Of a stretch of DNA of 64,000 nucleotides, positions 34,192 through 44,048 are shown in pieces. The notes below the pieces were generated by a model. It ran no database searches. It was not told the origin of the DNA and saw only the letters and a list, made by a program, of their open reading frames with translations. The stretch comes from an uncultured Ferrovibrio sp. Lineage in GTDB: Bacteria; Pseudomonadota; Alphaproteobacteria; Ferrovibrionales; Ferrovibrionaceae. Numbering within the stretch: position 1 is the stretch's first letter; each line of letters opens with the position of its first letter. The DNA is taken from NCBI RefSeq assembly GCF_937960835.1, contig NZ_CALGPC010000017.1, positions 1-64,000 of the forward strand, in the 5' to 3' direction. A program made the translations under genes and the position numbers.

Positions 34192-37100
34192 ATGACCTTT
34201 CAGTTGCCGGACATACTGACCCGGCCGGGGCGCTGGGCGCTGGCCGGCACACCGGAAGGTCAGGATGCGCGCTTGCTGATCGCGCTGGCGATGCGGCAGA
34301 AGGGCTGCGGCGTGCTGCATATCTGCCGCGACGATGCCCGCATGGCAACGGTGGAAGCGGCACTGAAATTCTTCGCCCCAGAGCTGCCCGTGCTGACCCT
34401 GCCGGCCTGGGACTGCCAGCCTTATGACCGCGTTTCGCCGAACGCCGAGATCGCGGCCAGGCGGATGGATACGCTCAACCGGCTTAGCGGCGAGCGACCC
34501 GATGCGCCATGGCTGCTGCTGACGACAGTGAATGCCGCATTGCAGCGCCTGCCGGTGCCGGATTATTTGCGCAGCACGGGCTTCAGCGCCACGAAAGGCG
34601 CACGGATCAAGCCGGAAGTCCTGGTCGAGTATCTGAGCCGGAATGGCTATAACCGCGTTTCCACCGTACTGGAGCCGGGCGAGTTCGCCGTCCGCGGCGG
34701 TCTGATCGATCTTTTTCCACCCGGCAGCGAAGCACCGTATCGCCTGGACTTCTTTGGCGACGAAGTGGAGAACATCCGCCGCTTCGATCCCGCCAATCAG
34801 CGCACGATCGATACCGTCGATGCGTTGTCGCTGACGGCGATGAGCGAAGTGCCGCTCGATCCGGATGCAATTGCTAGGTTCCGCAGCGGCTATCGTGAAC
34901 TCTTCGGCACCGTCACTAAGGAAGATCCGCTTTACGAAGCTGTCTCGGCCGGCCGCCGTCAGATCGGCATGGAGCATTGGTTGCCGCTTTTCTTCGAGAA
35001 AATGGCAACCATTCTCGATTACCTGCCACAGGCTGTCGTGACGCTGGACCCGTTATCCAGCGATGCGGCCGATGAGCGGTTCAAGGCAATTGCTGACCAT
35101 TACGACGCCCGTCTCGCCGCGATGAAGCGCGGCCTGGAAGAGGGCGGCGCGCCCTATAAGCCGCTGCCGCCCGAGAGGCTGTATCTGACCGCCGGCGAAT
35201 GGCAGCAAAGGCTGGACAGGTTCCCGGTTGGACAGCTGCATCCGTTCGATGCTGTTGGCGGGCCGGATATTACGGTTGTAGATCTCGGCGGCCGGCCGGG
35301 CCGTGATTTCGCGCCTGAGCGGGCTCAGACCGCCCAGGCAGCAGAGAACAAGGTAGCCGCAGGTATCGGTGTCTACGACGCATTAGGCGGTCATCTGGCG
35401 AAGCAGGTGGCTGCCGGGCGGCGTGTGCTGTTTGCGACCTTCTCGCCTGGTGCCCGCGACCGTCTGGCCCTGGTGCTAAAAGATCACGGTATCGAGGCGC
35501 CGCAGCCTATAGAAGCTGCGGTCGAACTCGATACCCTGCCGAAGAGCGTCGCCGCGATCGCGGTGCTGCCGATCGAGCATGGCTTTGAAGCCGTCGATCT
35601 CTGCGTTGTGGCCGAGCAGGATATCCTCGGCGACCGCCTGGTGCGTCCTCGCCAGAAGAAGCGCCGGGCAGAGAACTTTATTGCCGAGGCCAGCGCCCTG
35701 CAGCCTGGCGACTATGTGGTCCATATCGATCACGGCATCGGCCAGTACAAGGATCTCGTTACGCTGGATGTGGCCGGCGCGCCGCACGACTGCCTGCTGC
35801 TGCATTACGATGGCGGCGACCGGCTTTATCTGCCGGTCGAGAATATCGAGATGCTGTCGCGTTACGGCTCACCCGAAGCCGAAGTAACGCTCGACAAGCT
35901 GGGCGGCGTCGCCTGGCAGAACCGCAAGGCGCGCATGAAGCAGCGCCTGAAGGAGATGGCGGGCGAGTTGATGAAGATCGCCGCTCAGCGCGAGTTGCGT
36001 CAGGGCGAGCGGGTCGTGCCGCCGGATGGACTCTACGAGGAATTTTGTGCCCGGTTTCCGTATGATGAAACCGACGACCAGCTTCGCGCCATCGAAGAAA
36101 CGCTGGATGATCTCGCCAGCGGAAAGCCGATGGATCGCCTGATTTGCGGCGATGTCGGCTTTGGCAAGACCGAGGTGGCGCTGCGGGCCGCCTTCACGGC
36201 GGCCATGGCGGGACAGCAGGTGGCGCTGGTTTGCCCGACTACGCTGCTGGCGCGGCAGCACTACCGGACCTTTGTGCAGCGTTTCCAAGGCCTGCCGATC
36301 CGGATCGAGCAACTGTCTCGCATGGTTTCGGCCAAAACGGCGGCGGCTGCCAAGCAGGGGCTCAAGGACGGTACTGTCGATATCGTCATCGGCACGCATG
36401 CTGTCCTGTCTAAGACCATCGAGTTCAAGCATCTCGGGCTTTTGATCATCGATGAAGAGCAGCATTTCGGCGTGAAGCATAAGGAACGCCTGAAACAGCT
36501 TCGCGCCGAGGTGCATGTGCTGACCATGTCGGCAACGCCGATCCCGCGCACCTTGCAGCTTGCCCTGTCCGGTGTGCGTGAACTGAGTCTGATCGCCACG
36601 CCACCGGTGGATCGCCTGGCGGTGCGGACTTACGTGACGCCTTTCGATCCGGTGATCATTCGCGAGGCGCTGTTGCGCGAGCATTTCCGCGGGGGGCAAA
36701 GCTTCTTCGTTTGCCCGCGAATAGAATATCTCGAGACGGCCATGGCCTTCATACGGGACCATGTGCCGGAACTGAAGGCCGTCATGGCTCATGGTCAGAT
36801 GGCGCCAAGTGAACTCGACGATGTGATGAATGCCTTTTACGACCGGCGCTACGATGTGCTGGTGGCGACCAACATTGTCGAAAGCGGCCTGGATATCCCT
36901 TCTGCGAATACCCTGATCGTCTACCGTGCCGATCTGTTCGGTCTGGCACAGATGTACCAGCTCCGCGGCCGTGTCGGTCGGTCCAAGCTGCGGGCTTATG
37001 CCTACTTCACCTATCAGCCGGGCCGGATGCTGAATCCCAGTGCCGAGCAGCGTCTGCGGGTTCTGCAAAGCCTCGATACGCTTGGTGCCGGCTTCAGTCT

Positions 37101-37731
37101 GGCATCGCATGACCTGGATTTGCGAGGCGCGGGCAATCTGCTGGGCGAGGAGCAGTCCGGCCATATCAAGGAAGTGGGTTTCGAGCTTTATCAGGAGATG
37201 CTGCAGGAGGCGATCGCCGAGGCACGCGCGACGGCGCGGGGTGAGACAGGTCTTGGCGGCGAGAAATGGTCGCCGCAAATCCAGATCGGCACGGCGGTGC
37301 TTATCCCGGAATCCTATGTTGCGGACCTCAATCTGCGAATGCAGCTTTATCGCCGCGTCGCGGAACTGGAGAGCCGCGAAGAGATCGATGCTTTTGCCGC
37401 AGAATTGATTGATCGCTTTGGAGCATTGCCCGAAGAAGTGCAGCATCTGCTGGACATCGTCGCTATCAAGAAGCATTGCCGCGATGCCAATATCGCCAAG
37501 ATCGAAGCTGGCCCGAAGGGGGCGACGCTGACCTTCCGCGACAACAAATTTGCCGATCCGGCTGGACTGGTGCTTTTCATCCAGTCCGAACGCGGCAAGG
37601 CCAAGCTACGGCCGGATCATAAAGTCGTGTTCATTCACGACTGGCCGCAGCCCTCCGATCGCCTGAAGGGGGTCATGCATATTGCATCCCGCTTGGGCGA
37701 GATTGCGATGAAAGCGAAAAAGGCGGCTTAA
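34192..37731 (+). CDS. mfd: Transcription-repair coupling factor
   Basis: A 1179-residue DNA translocase that removes stalled RNA polymerase and recruits UvrA. The N-terminal UvrB-homology region has LPAWDCQPYDRVSPN and ILEPGEFAVRGGLIDLFPPG-like text (read VLEPGEFAVRGGLID). The RNA-polymerase-interacting domain is at about residues 500-570 (LQPGDYVVHIDHGIGQYKDL). The helicase part has GDVGFGKTEVAL, the box IIDEEQHFGVKHKE, SATPIPRTLQLAL and ATNIVESGLDIPSANT. The C-terminal TRCF domain ends the protein. It starts four bases after sdhE, so the two are coupled. Confidence 0.97.
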   Translation: MTFQLPDILTRPGRWALAGTPEGQDARLLIALAMRQKGCGVLHICRDDARMATVEAALKFFAPELPVLTLPAWDCQPYDRVSPNAEIAARRMDTLNRLSGERPDAPWLLLTTVNAALQRLPVPDYLRSTGFSATKGARIKPEVLVEYLSRNGYNRVSTVLEPGEFAVRGGLIDLFPPGSEAPYRLDFFGDEVENIRRFDPANQRTIDTVDALSLTAMSEVPLDPDAIARFRSGYRELFGTVTKEDPLYEAVSAGRRQIGMEHWLPLFFEKMATILDYLPQAVVTLDPLSSDAADERFKAIADHYDARLAAMKRGLEEGGAPYKPLPPERLYLTAGEWQQRLDRFPVGQLHPFDAVGGPDITVVDLGGRPGRDFAPERAQTAQAAENKVAAGIGVYDALGGHLAKQVAAGRRVLFATFSPGARDRLALVLKDHGIEAPQPIEAAVELDTLPKSVAAIAVLPIEHGFEAVDLCVVAEQDILGDRLVRPRQKKRRAENFIAEASALQPGDYVVHIDHGIGQYKDLVTLDVAGAPHDCLLLHYDGGDRLYLPVENIEMLSRYGSPEAEVTLDKLGGVAWQNRKARMKQRLKEMAGELMKIAAQRELRQGERVVPPDGLYEEFCARFPYDETDDQLRAIEETLDDLASGKPMDRLICGDVGFGKTEVALRAAFTAAMAGQQVALVCPTTLLARQHYRTFVQRFQGLPIRIEQLSRMVSAKTAAAAKQGLKDGTVDIVIGTHAVLSKTIEFKHLGLLIIDEEQHFGVKHKERLKQLRAEVHVLTMSATPIPRTLQLALSGVRELSLIATPPVDRLAVRTYVTPFDPVIIREALLREHFRGGQSFFVCPRIEYLETAMAFIRDHVPELKAVMAHGQMAPSELDDVMNAFYDRRYDVLVATNIVESGLDIPSANTLIVYRADLFGLAQMYQLRGRVGRSKLRAYAYFTYQPGRMLNPSAEQRLRVLQSLDTLGAGFSLASHDLDLRGAGNLLGEEQSGHIKEVGFELYQEMLQEAIAEARATARGETGLGGEKWSPQIQIGTAVLIPESYVADLNLRMQLYRRVAELESREEIDAFAAELIDRFGALPEEVQHLLDIVAIKKHCRDANIAKIEAGPKGATLTFRDNKFADPAGLVLFIQSERGKAKLRPDHKVVFIHDWPQPSDRLKGVMHIASRLGEIAMKAKKAA

Positions 37732-37734
37732 CGC

Positions 37735-38385
37735 TTAGGGTTGGCTCACGTTAGTGGCCGATTCCTCTGCAACCCTGTCGATCACTTGCAGCAGGACTTC
37801 CGGGTCCTGGGCGCCCGGCACGCCATAGCGCCGTTCGAATATGAAGAAGGGCACGCCAGTGATGCCAAGCTGCCGGGCCATCTGATCCTCAGCTTGGATC
37901 ACATCGGCATCATGGCCTTCGTCCAGCAGTCGCTTGACGAGCGCGCCGTCCATTCCTTCGGCTTCTGCGGCATCGGCCAACACCTGATGATTACCGATAT
38001 CCTGGCCTTCCAGGAAGTACAGGCGGAAGAGACGTTCCTTCAGCTCGGTTTGCGCGCCCGTACTCAAGGCCCAGCGCAGCACGCTATGGGCGGCCAGCGT
38101 ATTGGGCGTGCGCTTGATGCCGTCGAAGTCGAATGGAATGCCTTCCTTGGCACCTTCCGCGGTGACGCGGGCGTAGATTTCCTTCGCGCGCTCAGGGCCA
38201 CCGAATTTCGCCTCAAGATAGCTCTTCCGGTCGGCGCCTTCCTTGGGCATGTCGGGATTCAGCTGGAAGGGCCGCCAGCCAATCTCGAAGTCCAGATCTG
38301 GGCGCTGGGCCAGAGCCTTTTCCAAGCGGCGCTTGCCGATGAAGCACCACGGGCAGATGACGTCGGAGACGATTTCGATGCGCAT
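37735..38385 (-). CDS. DsbA-family oxidoreductase, FrnE-like
   Basis: A 216-residue thioredoxin-fold protein starting MRIEIVSDVICPWCFIGKRRLEKAL, with a CPWC active site (Cys11, Cys14) and the C-terminal GITGVPFFIFERRYGVPGAQ containing the cis-Pro loop. No signal peptide is seen, so it probably acts in the cytoplasm like FrnE and the 2-hydroxychromene isomerase relatives. The start at 38385 is chosen by family resemblance; the longer open frame to 38703 overlaps the divergent SDR gene. Convergent with mfd, only three bases apart. Confidence 0.9.
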   Translation of the reverse strand: MRIEIVSDVICPWCFIGKRRLEKALAQRPDLDFEIGWRPFQLNPDMPKEGADRKSYLEAKFGGPERAKEIYARVTAEGAKEGIPFDFDGIKRTPNTLAAHSVLRWALSTGAQTELKERLFRLYFLEGQDIGNHQVLADAAEAEGMDGALVKRLLDEGHDADVIQAEDQMARQLGITGVPFFIFERRYGVPGAQDPEVLLQVIDRVAEESATNVSQP

Positions 38386-38481
38386 ACTACTACGGTAGCG
38401 CGCTGCGGACGGTCCGACCAGCCCCTTGACCGGCTTTTCATGAAACTGGACGATCCCGACCGGTAAAAAGTGGAGGAATCG

Positions 38482-39243
38482 ATGACTCAGGGAATTAGCC
38501 TGAAAGGCAAGGTCGCAGTGATCACGGGGGCCAGCAGCGGCCTGGGCGAGCGTTTCGCCGAGGTGCTGAGTGGCGCCGGGGCCACGGTGGCGCTTGCCGC
38601 ACGGCGGGTCGACCGGCTGGAAGCCTTGGCCAAGAAGGTTGAAGCTGGCGGCGGCAAGGCGATAACCGTCAAGCTCGACGTCAACGACTATGACAATATC
38701 CAAGGCGCTTTCGCCGAAGTGACCGGCAAGCTCGGCGGTGTCGACATCCTGGTGAACAATTCCGGCGTCAGCCGGCAGGGTAAGATTGTGGACATCACGC
38801 CAGATGATTTCGACTTCGTGATGAACACCAATGCCAAGGGAGCGTTCTTCGTCGCTCAGGCCGCGGCGAAGGAAATGATCGCCCAGAAGAAGGCGGGCCG
38901 CATCATCAACATCGCCTCGGTGGCGGGATTGCGCGTTCTCGGCCAGCTATCGGTCTATTGCATGTCCAAGGCGGCCGTGGTGCAGATGACCAAGGCGATG
39001 GCGCTGGAATGGGCGCGCTATGGCATCAACACGAACGCAATCTGCCCGGGCTATATCGAGACCGAGATCAACCGCGATCACTGGGCGACACCGGGCGGCC
39101 AGAAGCTGATGGAGATGCTGCCGCGCAAGCGCGTCGGCGAGCCCAAGGATCTGGATGGCCTGCTGCTGCTGCTGGCGTCCGATGAGGCGCGGTTCATCAA
39201 CGGTGCGATCATCGCGGCAGATGACGGATTGTCGGTGACGTAA
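38482..39243 (+). CDS. Short-chain dehydrogenase/reductase
   Basis: A 253-residue classical SDR. The Rossmann motif TGASSGLG spans residues 15-22, NNSG is near 93-96, the catalytic Ser lies in INIASVAGL, and Tyr159/Lys163 form the YCMSK motif. AARR after beta-strand 2 suggests NADP preference, but this is inference. The substrate is unknown. The ATG at 38482 has a GGAGGAAT site; a GTG at 38470 is less likely. It is divergent from the FrnE-like gene. The 204 bases downstream, to the convergent ligase gene, show no recognisable feature. Confidence 0.9.
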   Translation: MTQGISLKGKVAVITGASSGLGERFAEVLSGAGATVALAARRVDRLEALAKKVEAGGGKAITVKLDVNDYDNIQGAFAEVTGKLGGVDILVNNSGVSRQGKIVDITPDDFDFVMNTNAKGAFFVAQAAAKEMIAQKKAGRIINIASVAGLRVLGQLSVYCMSKAAVVQMTKAMALEWARYGINTNAICPGYIETEINRDHWATPGGQKLMEMLPRKRVGEPKDLDGLLLLLASDEARFINGAIIAADDGLSVT

Positions 39244-39447
39244 GGGGCGGTCAGAACTTGGTGACCTGACTTCAGCCAATCCCGTGCGGCGCACTATCTG
39301 CTGGCTTTCGGCCACCGCAGTCGCGGGGCCGAAGGTCATGCGCCCGCCGAAGACGGTCGAGAGACGGTCGATCAGCGTCGGTTAACGGCCTGCGTGGCAA
39401 TTTGCCTGGGGATTGCAAAGCCGGTGCCAGTCTAGGGCGCGGCCAGA

Positions 39448-40971
39448 TCAGGCGGTCAGTTCGGTTAGTTTCTTCCGCTGCACCTTGCCATTTGCAGTGC
39501 GCGGCAGGCTGGTCACGATGCGCCACTCACGGGGGCATTTGTAAGCGGCGAGGCGGGCTTCGGCGAATTTGGAAAGTTCGTCCTTGTCGACGGTCTGGCC
39601 TTCGCGCAGCACCAGGAAGGCAGCGATGACCGAGACGTCGCTGCGGACACGCAATTCGGTGACGGCAACTTCAGCGATGGCCGGATGCTCGGCGAGGGCC
39701 ATCTCGACCTCGACCGGGGAGACGCGGTAGCCCATGGCATTCATCACGTCGTCGTTGCGGCCGTGATGCCACAGGTAGCCATCGGCATCGAGGCTGGCCA
39801 GGTCGCCGCCGCAGAACCATTCGCCGCGATAGACCAGCGCTTCCTCCTCCGGACGCTTCCAGTAGCCCAGCATGAGGGAGGGATCCGAGCGGTGTACGGC
39901 CAGCAGGCCGATCTCGCCCGTGGGCAAGGGCGTTGTACTGTCGCTGTCAGGCGGCAGAATGGCGACCCGCCGGCCGGGCTGCGGCTTGCCGGGACTGCCC
40001 GGTTTGATTGTCATGCCGGGGCCGGTCGAAATGTAGGTGGAGATTTCCGACATGCCCAATGCCTCGTAGAGTGGCTTGCCGGTGCGTTCCTGCCACTCGG
40101 CCAGAAGAGCAGGCGATAAAGCCTCACCGGCGGTAACACCATGGCGGAAGGCCGAAAGGTCGTAGGCCGAGAGATCGCAGTATTTGAGGATCTGGCGATA
40201 CAGCGTCGGGACGGCCGCGAACATGGTGGCGCGATGCTTCTCCAGAAGCTTCGGCCATACCTGCACGTCGCGCGGGCCGTTATAGAGAACCGTCGTGGCG
40301 CCAACCGCCCAAGGGTCCACCAGGCCAACGCCCAATGTGTAGGTCCAGTTGAACGCGCCCGCATGCAGCATGACGTCGCTTTCCTGCAGGCCAAGCCAGC
40401 CCTGATGCATCGGCCGCCGTCCCCAGGCGGCACGATGCGCGTGCAGCACGCCTTTGGGCTTTCCGGTCGTGCCGGAGGTGTAGACGAGATAAGCCGGATC
40501 GTCGGCGGCGGTATCGGCGTAATCGGGCAGTGGATCGAATGCCTTCAGTTCGGCAAGCCGCGCGGGATCGATCAGCACGACACCTTCCGGCAGGCGCAGA
40601 TCCCGTGCCAATTCAGCGCTGGCGGCCACGGCTGCGGCGCCGGAGTTTTCGAGCAGATAGGCCGCCTCACCGGCGGTGAGCTGCGCCGATGAGGGCAGCG
40701 CCACGTAGCCGGCTGCCATGGTGGCAAAATAGGTGAGAGCATAATCGGCGTCGTTCGCCATGCGGATCATGATCCGGCTGCCGGTCGGCAGGCCGAGGCT
40801 TTGCAGACCTGCGGCCAGCTTGCGGACAGCAAGGTCCACTTCCCCGAACGTCATGCGGAATTCGCGGTCGGCGCCGACAAGGATCATCGCAACCTTGTCA
40901 GGGTGGCGACGGACATTCCCGGCCAGACAGTAGCGGGCAATATTGAAACGCAGCGAAACAGGTTCAGTCAT
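39448..40971 (-). CDS. AMP-forming acyl-CoA synthetase (class I adenylate-forming)
   Basis: A 507-residue ligase that activates a carboxylic acid with ATP and CoA. It has the phosphate-binding AMP motif LVYTSGTTGKPKGVLHAH, GAFNWTYTLGVG, YEALGMSEIS, the GEWFCGGDLASLDADGYLW hinge region and the C-terminal catalytic Lys in LPRTANGKVQRKKL. The general pattern resembles aromatic- or medium-chain-acid ligases but the substrate is not shown. It is the last gene of a five-gene transport operon; its start overlaps the MFS stop by four bases. Confidence 0.9.
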   Translation of the reverse strand: MTEPVSLRFNIARYCLAGNVRRHPDKVAMILVGADREFRMTFGEVDLAVRKLAAGLQSLGLPTGSRIMIRMANDADYALTYFATMAAGYVALPSSAQLTAGEAAYLLENSGAAAVAASAELARDLRLPEGVVLIDPARLAELKAFDPLPDYADTAADDPAYLVYTSGTTGKPKGVLHAHRAAWGRRPMHQGWLGLQESDVMLHAGAFNWTYTLGVGLVDPWAVGATTVLYNGPRDVQVWPKLLEKHRATMFAAVPTLYRQILKYCDLSAYDLSAFRHGVTAGEALSPALLAEWQERTGKPLYEALGMSEISTYISTGPGMTIKPGSPGKPQPGRRVAILPPDSDSTTPLPTGEIGLLAVHRSDPSLMLGYWKRPEEEALVYRGEWFCGGDLASLDADGYLWHHGRNDDVMNAMGYRVSPVEVEMALAEHPAIAEVAVTELRVRSDVSVIAAFLVLREGQTVDKDELSKFAEARLAAYKCPREWRIVTSLPRTANGKVQRKKLTELTA

Positions 40972-42203
40972 GCTCGAGCGATCGGCTTTGGCTTGGCGTC
41001 TGGAGTTCGAAGATAGAACAGCAAAGCCGCGAGCAATATCAAGCCCTGCAGGCCGAACATGAGCCTGTAGGCCATCTCATCGGGCACGCCGCCCGCAGGG
41101 GTTTGCCAGGTCATGAAATATCCGGTGAGAATCTGCTGAACGGCGCTGCCGCCCATGGTGCCAATGTTCAGGGTGGTGATGCCGCGGCCGGTAAGTTCGG
41201 GCGGGAATACCGAGCTGGCATGGGCGAAGATCATCACGACGCAGCCGTTCATGACGCCCATCAGCGTGAACAGGATAGTGACCGTAATTGCGCTTAATCC
41301 GGGGACGAGCGCGATAGTAAAGAGGCAGACCAGATGTGCGCCAAGCCCGGCGGCCAGCAGCCATTTCCGCGTGTTGAAGACACGGTCCAGCGGCCCCCAG
41401 ATGAAATAGCCAAGCGCTGCGCCAATAGCCATGAAGATCAGGACATTGCCGCGCGCCTTGGCGTCCATGCCGTAGACGTCATGCAGGAACGGCCCGCCCC
41501 ACAGCCCCAGAATGGTGATGAAAGTGGCATAGGCGGTGAAGATGATGACGAAAAGATGCGGGAAAGCCGGATGCCGGATGATGGTGCCGATGCCGCGCAA
41601 GGTTTGTCCGAGCGTTTCATTGGCGGCTGGCCGGGCCTTTGTGGGATCGGGGTGATCGCGAATGACCCATAGCGACAGAAGGAGCAGCAAAACGGTCATC
41701 GCCGCCGAGACATAGAAGGCATTCCGCCAGCCGAAGGCCGCCGTGAACCAGGCCAAAGGTGCAGTGGAAGCGATCACGCCGAGATTGCCCACCGCGATCA
41801 GGATACTGGACATCTGCGCGAAACGATCCGCCGGGAACCAGCGTGAAAACAGCACCAATGGCCCTGTCAGCAGGGCGGCGCAGCCGAAGCCAAGGACGAT
41901 GCGCGCCAGCGTCAGTTCGGTCAGGTTGCGTCCCATGGCGAAAGCCAGGGCGCCGATCAAAGCGATGCAGAGCGTGGTCAGGATGGTTCGCCGTGGCCCC
42001 CAGCGATCAAGCGCGATGCCGACCGGCACCTGACTGACCGAGAAGGTCAGGAAGAAGGCGCCGGTGAGAATGCCAAGATCATCCGGGGTCAGCCGCAGCT
42101 CGGCCATCAGATCCGGGCCGATCACGGCATTCGCAGAGCGGTAGAACTGACTGATGATGTAGGTGAGGCAGGCGCATATCAGGATACGCCAGGCGACTGG
42201 CAT
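40968..42203 (-). CDS. MFS transporter
   Basis: A 411-residue major-facilitator protein with 12 predicted helices. It shows the loop 2-3 motif GIALDRWGPRRTILT, ARIVLGFGCAALLTGPLVLFSRWF in helix 4-5 and a second-half RGITTLNIGTMGGSAVQQ segment. An ATG at 42203 is used; a TTG at 42209 is possible. It lies between dctM and the acyl-CoA ligase with overlapping or near-touching ends, so it belongs to the same operon. It could import a related acid or export a product. Confidence 0.88.
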   Translation of the reverse strand: MPVAWRILICACLTYIISQFYRSANAVIGPDLMAELRLTPDDLGILTGAFFLTFSVSQVPVGIALDRWGPRRTILTTLCIALIGALAFAMGRNLTELTLARIVLGFGCAALLTGPLVLFSRWFPADRFAQMSSILIAVGNLGVIASTAPLAWFTAAFGWRNAFYVSAAMTVLLLLLSLWVIRDHPDPTKARPAANETLGQTLRGIGTIIRHPAFPHLFVIIFTAYATFITILGLWGGPFLHDVYGMDAKARGNVLIFMAIGAALGYFIWGPLDRVFNTRKWLLAAGLGAHLVCLFTIALVPGLSAITVTILFTLMGVMNGCVVMIFAHASSVFPPELTGRGITTLNIGTMGGSAVQQILTGYFMTWQTPAGGVPDEMAYRLMFGLQGLILLAALLFYLRTPDAKPKPIARA

Positions 42204-42213
42204 GACCAATCCC

Positions 42214-43524
42214 TTAAGGGCTCATCAGAACTTCCGGCAGCCATGTGGCGATCTCCGGGAAGATGCAGATCAGGATGATCGCCAGCACCATGCAGGCCAT
42301 GAACGGCAGCGCGCCCTTGAGGATCACCGGAAGCCGCACATCCGGTGCGATACCGTTGATGACGAATAGATTCAATCCGACCGGCGGGGTGATCAGCCCG
42401 AGTTCCATATTGATCGTCAGAATGACGCCGAACCATACGGGATCAAAACCCGCATTGGCGATGATTGGCGCCAGGATGGGCGTCGTCATCAGGATGATCG
42501 CGGCAGGCGGCAGGAAGCAGCCGGCAATCAATAGCAGAATGTTGATAAGCAGCATCAGGAACCATCGGTTGATCTCCAGCGCCGCAATCCACTCCGCAAT
42601 CGACTGCGTGACGTAAAGGCTCGCCATCATGTAGCCGAACAGGATGGAGGTGGCGATGATCATCAGGATCATGCCGGATTCGCGCATCCCGTCCCGCAAA
42701 ATGGCCCAGAGATCCACTGGCCGCCAAACCTTGTAGATGAGGACCACCATCAGCAGGCAAAGCAGTGCTCCAACGCCTGCCGCTTCAGAGGGCGTCGCGA
42801 TGCCGCCATAGAGGGCGTAAACCACGCCGGCGATGACGACCATAAAGGGCACCACACGGGGCAGCAGCGCCAGTTTCTCGGTGATGGTGTAGCGACGAGC
42901 AAAATCGGCCGGACGCTCACCACGCTTCCAGCTGATGAACAGCGCCCAGACCATGAACAACCCGGTCAGCAACAGGCCAGGGAACACGCCGGCGAGGAAC
43001 AGCTTGCCGATCGAAGTCTCCGATGCGATGCCATAGAGGATCATCGTGACGCTGGGCGGGATGAGAATGCCAAGCGTACCGCCAGCGGCAATGGCACCCG
43101 TCGCCAGATCGGCGGAATAGCCGCGCTTGCGCATTTCCGGAATACCCATCTTGCCGATGGCGGCGCAGGTGGCCGGTGAAGAGCCCGTCAATGCCGCAAA
43201 CAGCGCGCAGGCGCCCAAATTTGAGATGACCAAGGAGCCGGGAACGCGGTTCAGCCAGCGGTTCAGCGCCTCATACAGGTCACCCCCTGCCCGGGAAGAT
43301 GCCACCGCCGCGCCCATGATGATGAACATCGGAATCGATACGAGCGTGAAATCCTCAAGCCCGGCAAACAGGGTCTCGGCGAGGAAATCCAGGCTGCTCC
43401 AGCCTTCAAGGGTGACCAGGAATAGAAGAGCGACAATGCCAAGGCCAAAGGCAATGGGAATACCGGTCGCGAGGACAAGTATCGTCACGGCGCAAATCAA
43501 TGCGCCAATCTGAAGTTCGTTCAC
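42214..43524 (-). CDS. dctM: TRAP transporter large permease (GTG start)
   Basis: A 436-residue DctM-type protein with about 12 hydrophobic segments, the DctM signatures FGLGIVALLFLVTLEGW, SIPMFIIMGAAVASSRAGGDLY, CALFAALTGSSPATCAAIGKMG and ITPPVGLNLFVINGIA. It forms the ion-coupled channel of a tripartite TRAP transporter. It starts at GTG, overlapping the dctQ stop (GTGA), and is followed by the MFS gene after ten bases. Confidence 0.94.
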   Translation of the reverse strand: MNELQIGALICAVTILVLATGIPIAFGLGIVALLFLVTLEGWSSLDFLAETLFAGLEDFTLVSIPMFIIMGAAVASSRAGGDLYEALNRWLNRVPGSLVISNLGACALFAALTGSSPATCAAIGKMGIPEMRKRGYSADLATGAIAAGGTLGILIPPSVTMILYGIASETSIGKLFLAGVFPGLLLTGLFMVWALFISWKRGERPADFARRYTITEKLALLPRVVPFMVVIAGVVYALYGGIATPSEAAGVGALLCLLMVVLIYKVWRPVDLWAILRDGMRESGMILMIIATSILFGYMMASLYVTQSIAEWIAALEINRWFLMLLINILLLIAGCFLPPAAIILMTTPILAPIIANAGFDPVWFGVILTINMELGLITPPVGLNLFVINGIAPDVRLPVILKGALPFMACMVLAIILICIFPEIATWLPEVLMSP

Positions 43525-44039
43525 GGGCGATCCTCAGGCTTAAGACCGAAAGGCATGTCGCGACCTGTCGCGACCGCCCAGATATCGACGATGTATTGCA
43601 GGCACAGCAGCCCCATTCCCACGGGCACGGAGAGGTAGGGGATCCAGACGCGGGCACGCCACATGGAACTGGTCAGGCGATCGGTGACGAATGCCTCATG
43701 CCACCAAAAGATGGACTGCCATAGAACCGCGGCACAAAAGATGAGCGCAAGGACCGCTGACACCAGTGCCAATACCACGCGTGTGCGATGCCCCATGAAG
43801 AGAGGTAGCAGATCAACATTCACATGGCCGCGTGTCAGCAGCACGTAGGGGGCGCCGACAAAGGTAGCTGCGATCAGGCAGAATATGACGAATTCCGTCT
43901 GCCAGACGGTCGATTGTTCCAGTACCACGCGCTGAAAAATCATCTGGCAGACAACCAGAATGCTGATGAGGATCAGCAGGATGGAGAACACCCCGCTGAT
44001 CCGTGACAGCATCCGCACGAAAGATGCGAAACGCTCCAT
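43521..44039 (-). CDS. dctQ: TRAP transporter small permease
   Basis: A 172-residue DctQ-type protein with four hydrophobic helices and the family segment QTEFVIFCLIAATFVGAPYVLLTRGHVNVDLLP, given here as its core GAPYVLLTRGHVNVD. It pairs with DctM. It lies nine bases after dctP and is translationally coupled to dctM. Confidence 0.92.
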   Translation of the reverse strand: MERFASFVRMLSRISGVFSILLILISILVVCQMIFQRVVLEQSTVWQTEFVIFCLIAATFVGAPYVLLTRGHVNVDLLPLFMGHRTRVVLALVSAVLALIFCAAVLWQSIFWWHEAFVTDRLTSSMWRARVWIPYLSVPVGMGLLCLQYIVDIWAVATGRDMPFGLKPEDRP

Positions 44040-44048
44040 AGATGTGGC

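Noticed and set aside
35869..37476. A 535-codon open frame antisense to mfd, and similar ones opposite rplN-rpsN, rplO-secY and rplC
   Set aside because: They mirror well-supported genes, have no ribosome-binding site or family resemblance, and arise from GC-rich codon bias.
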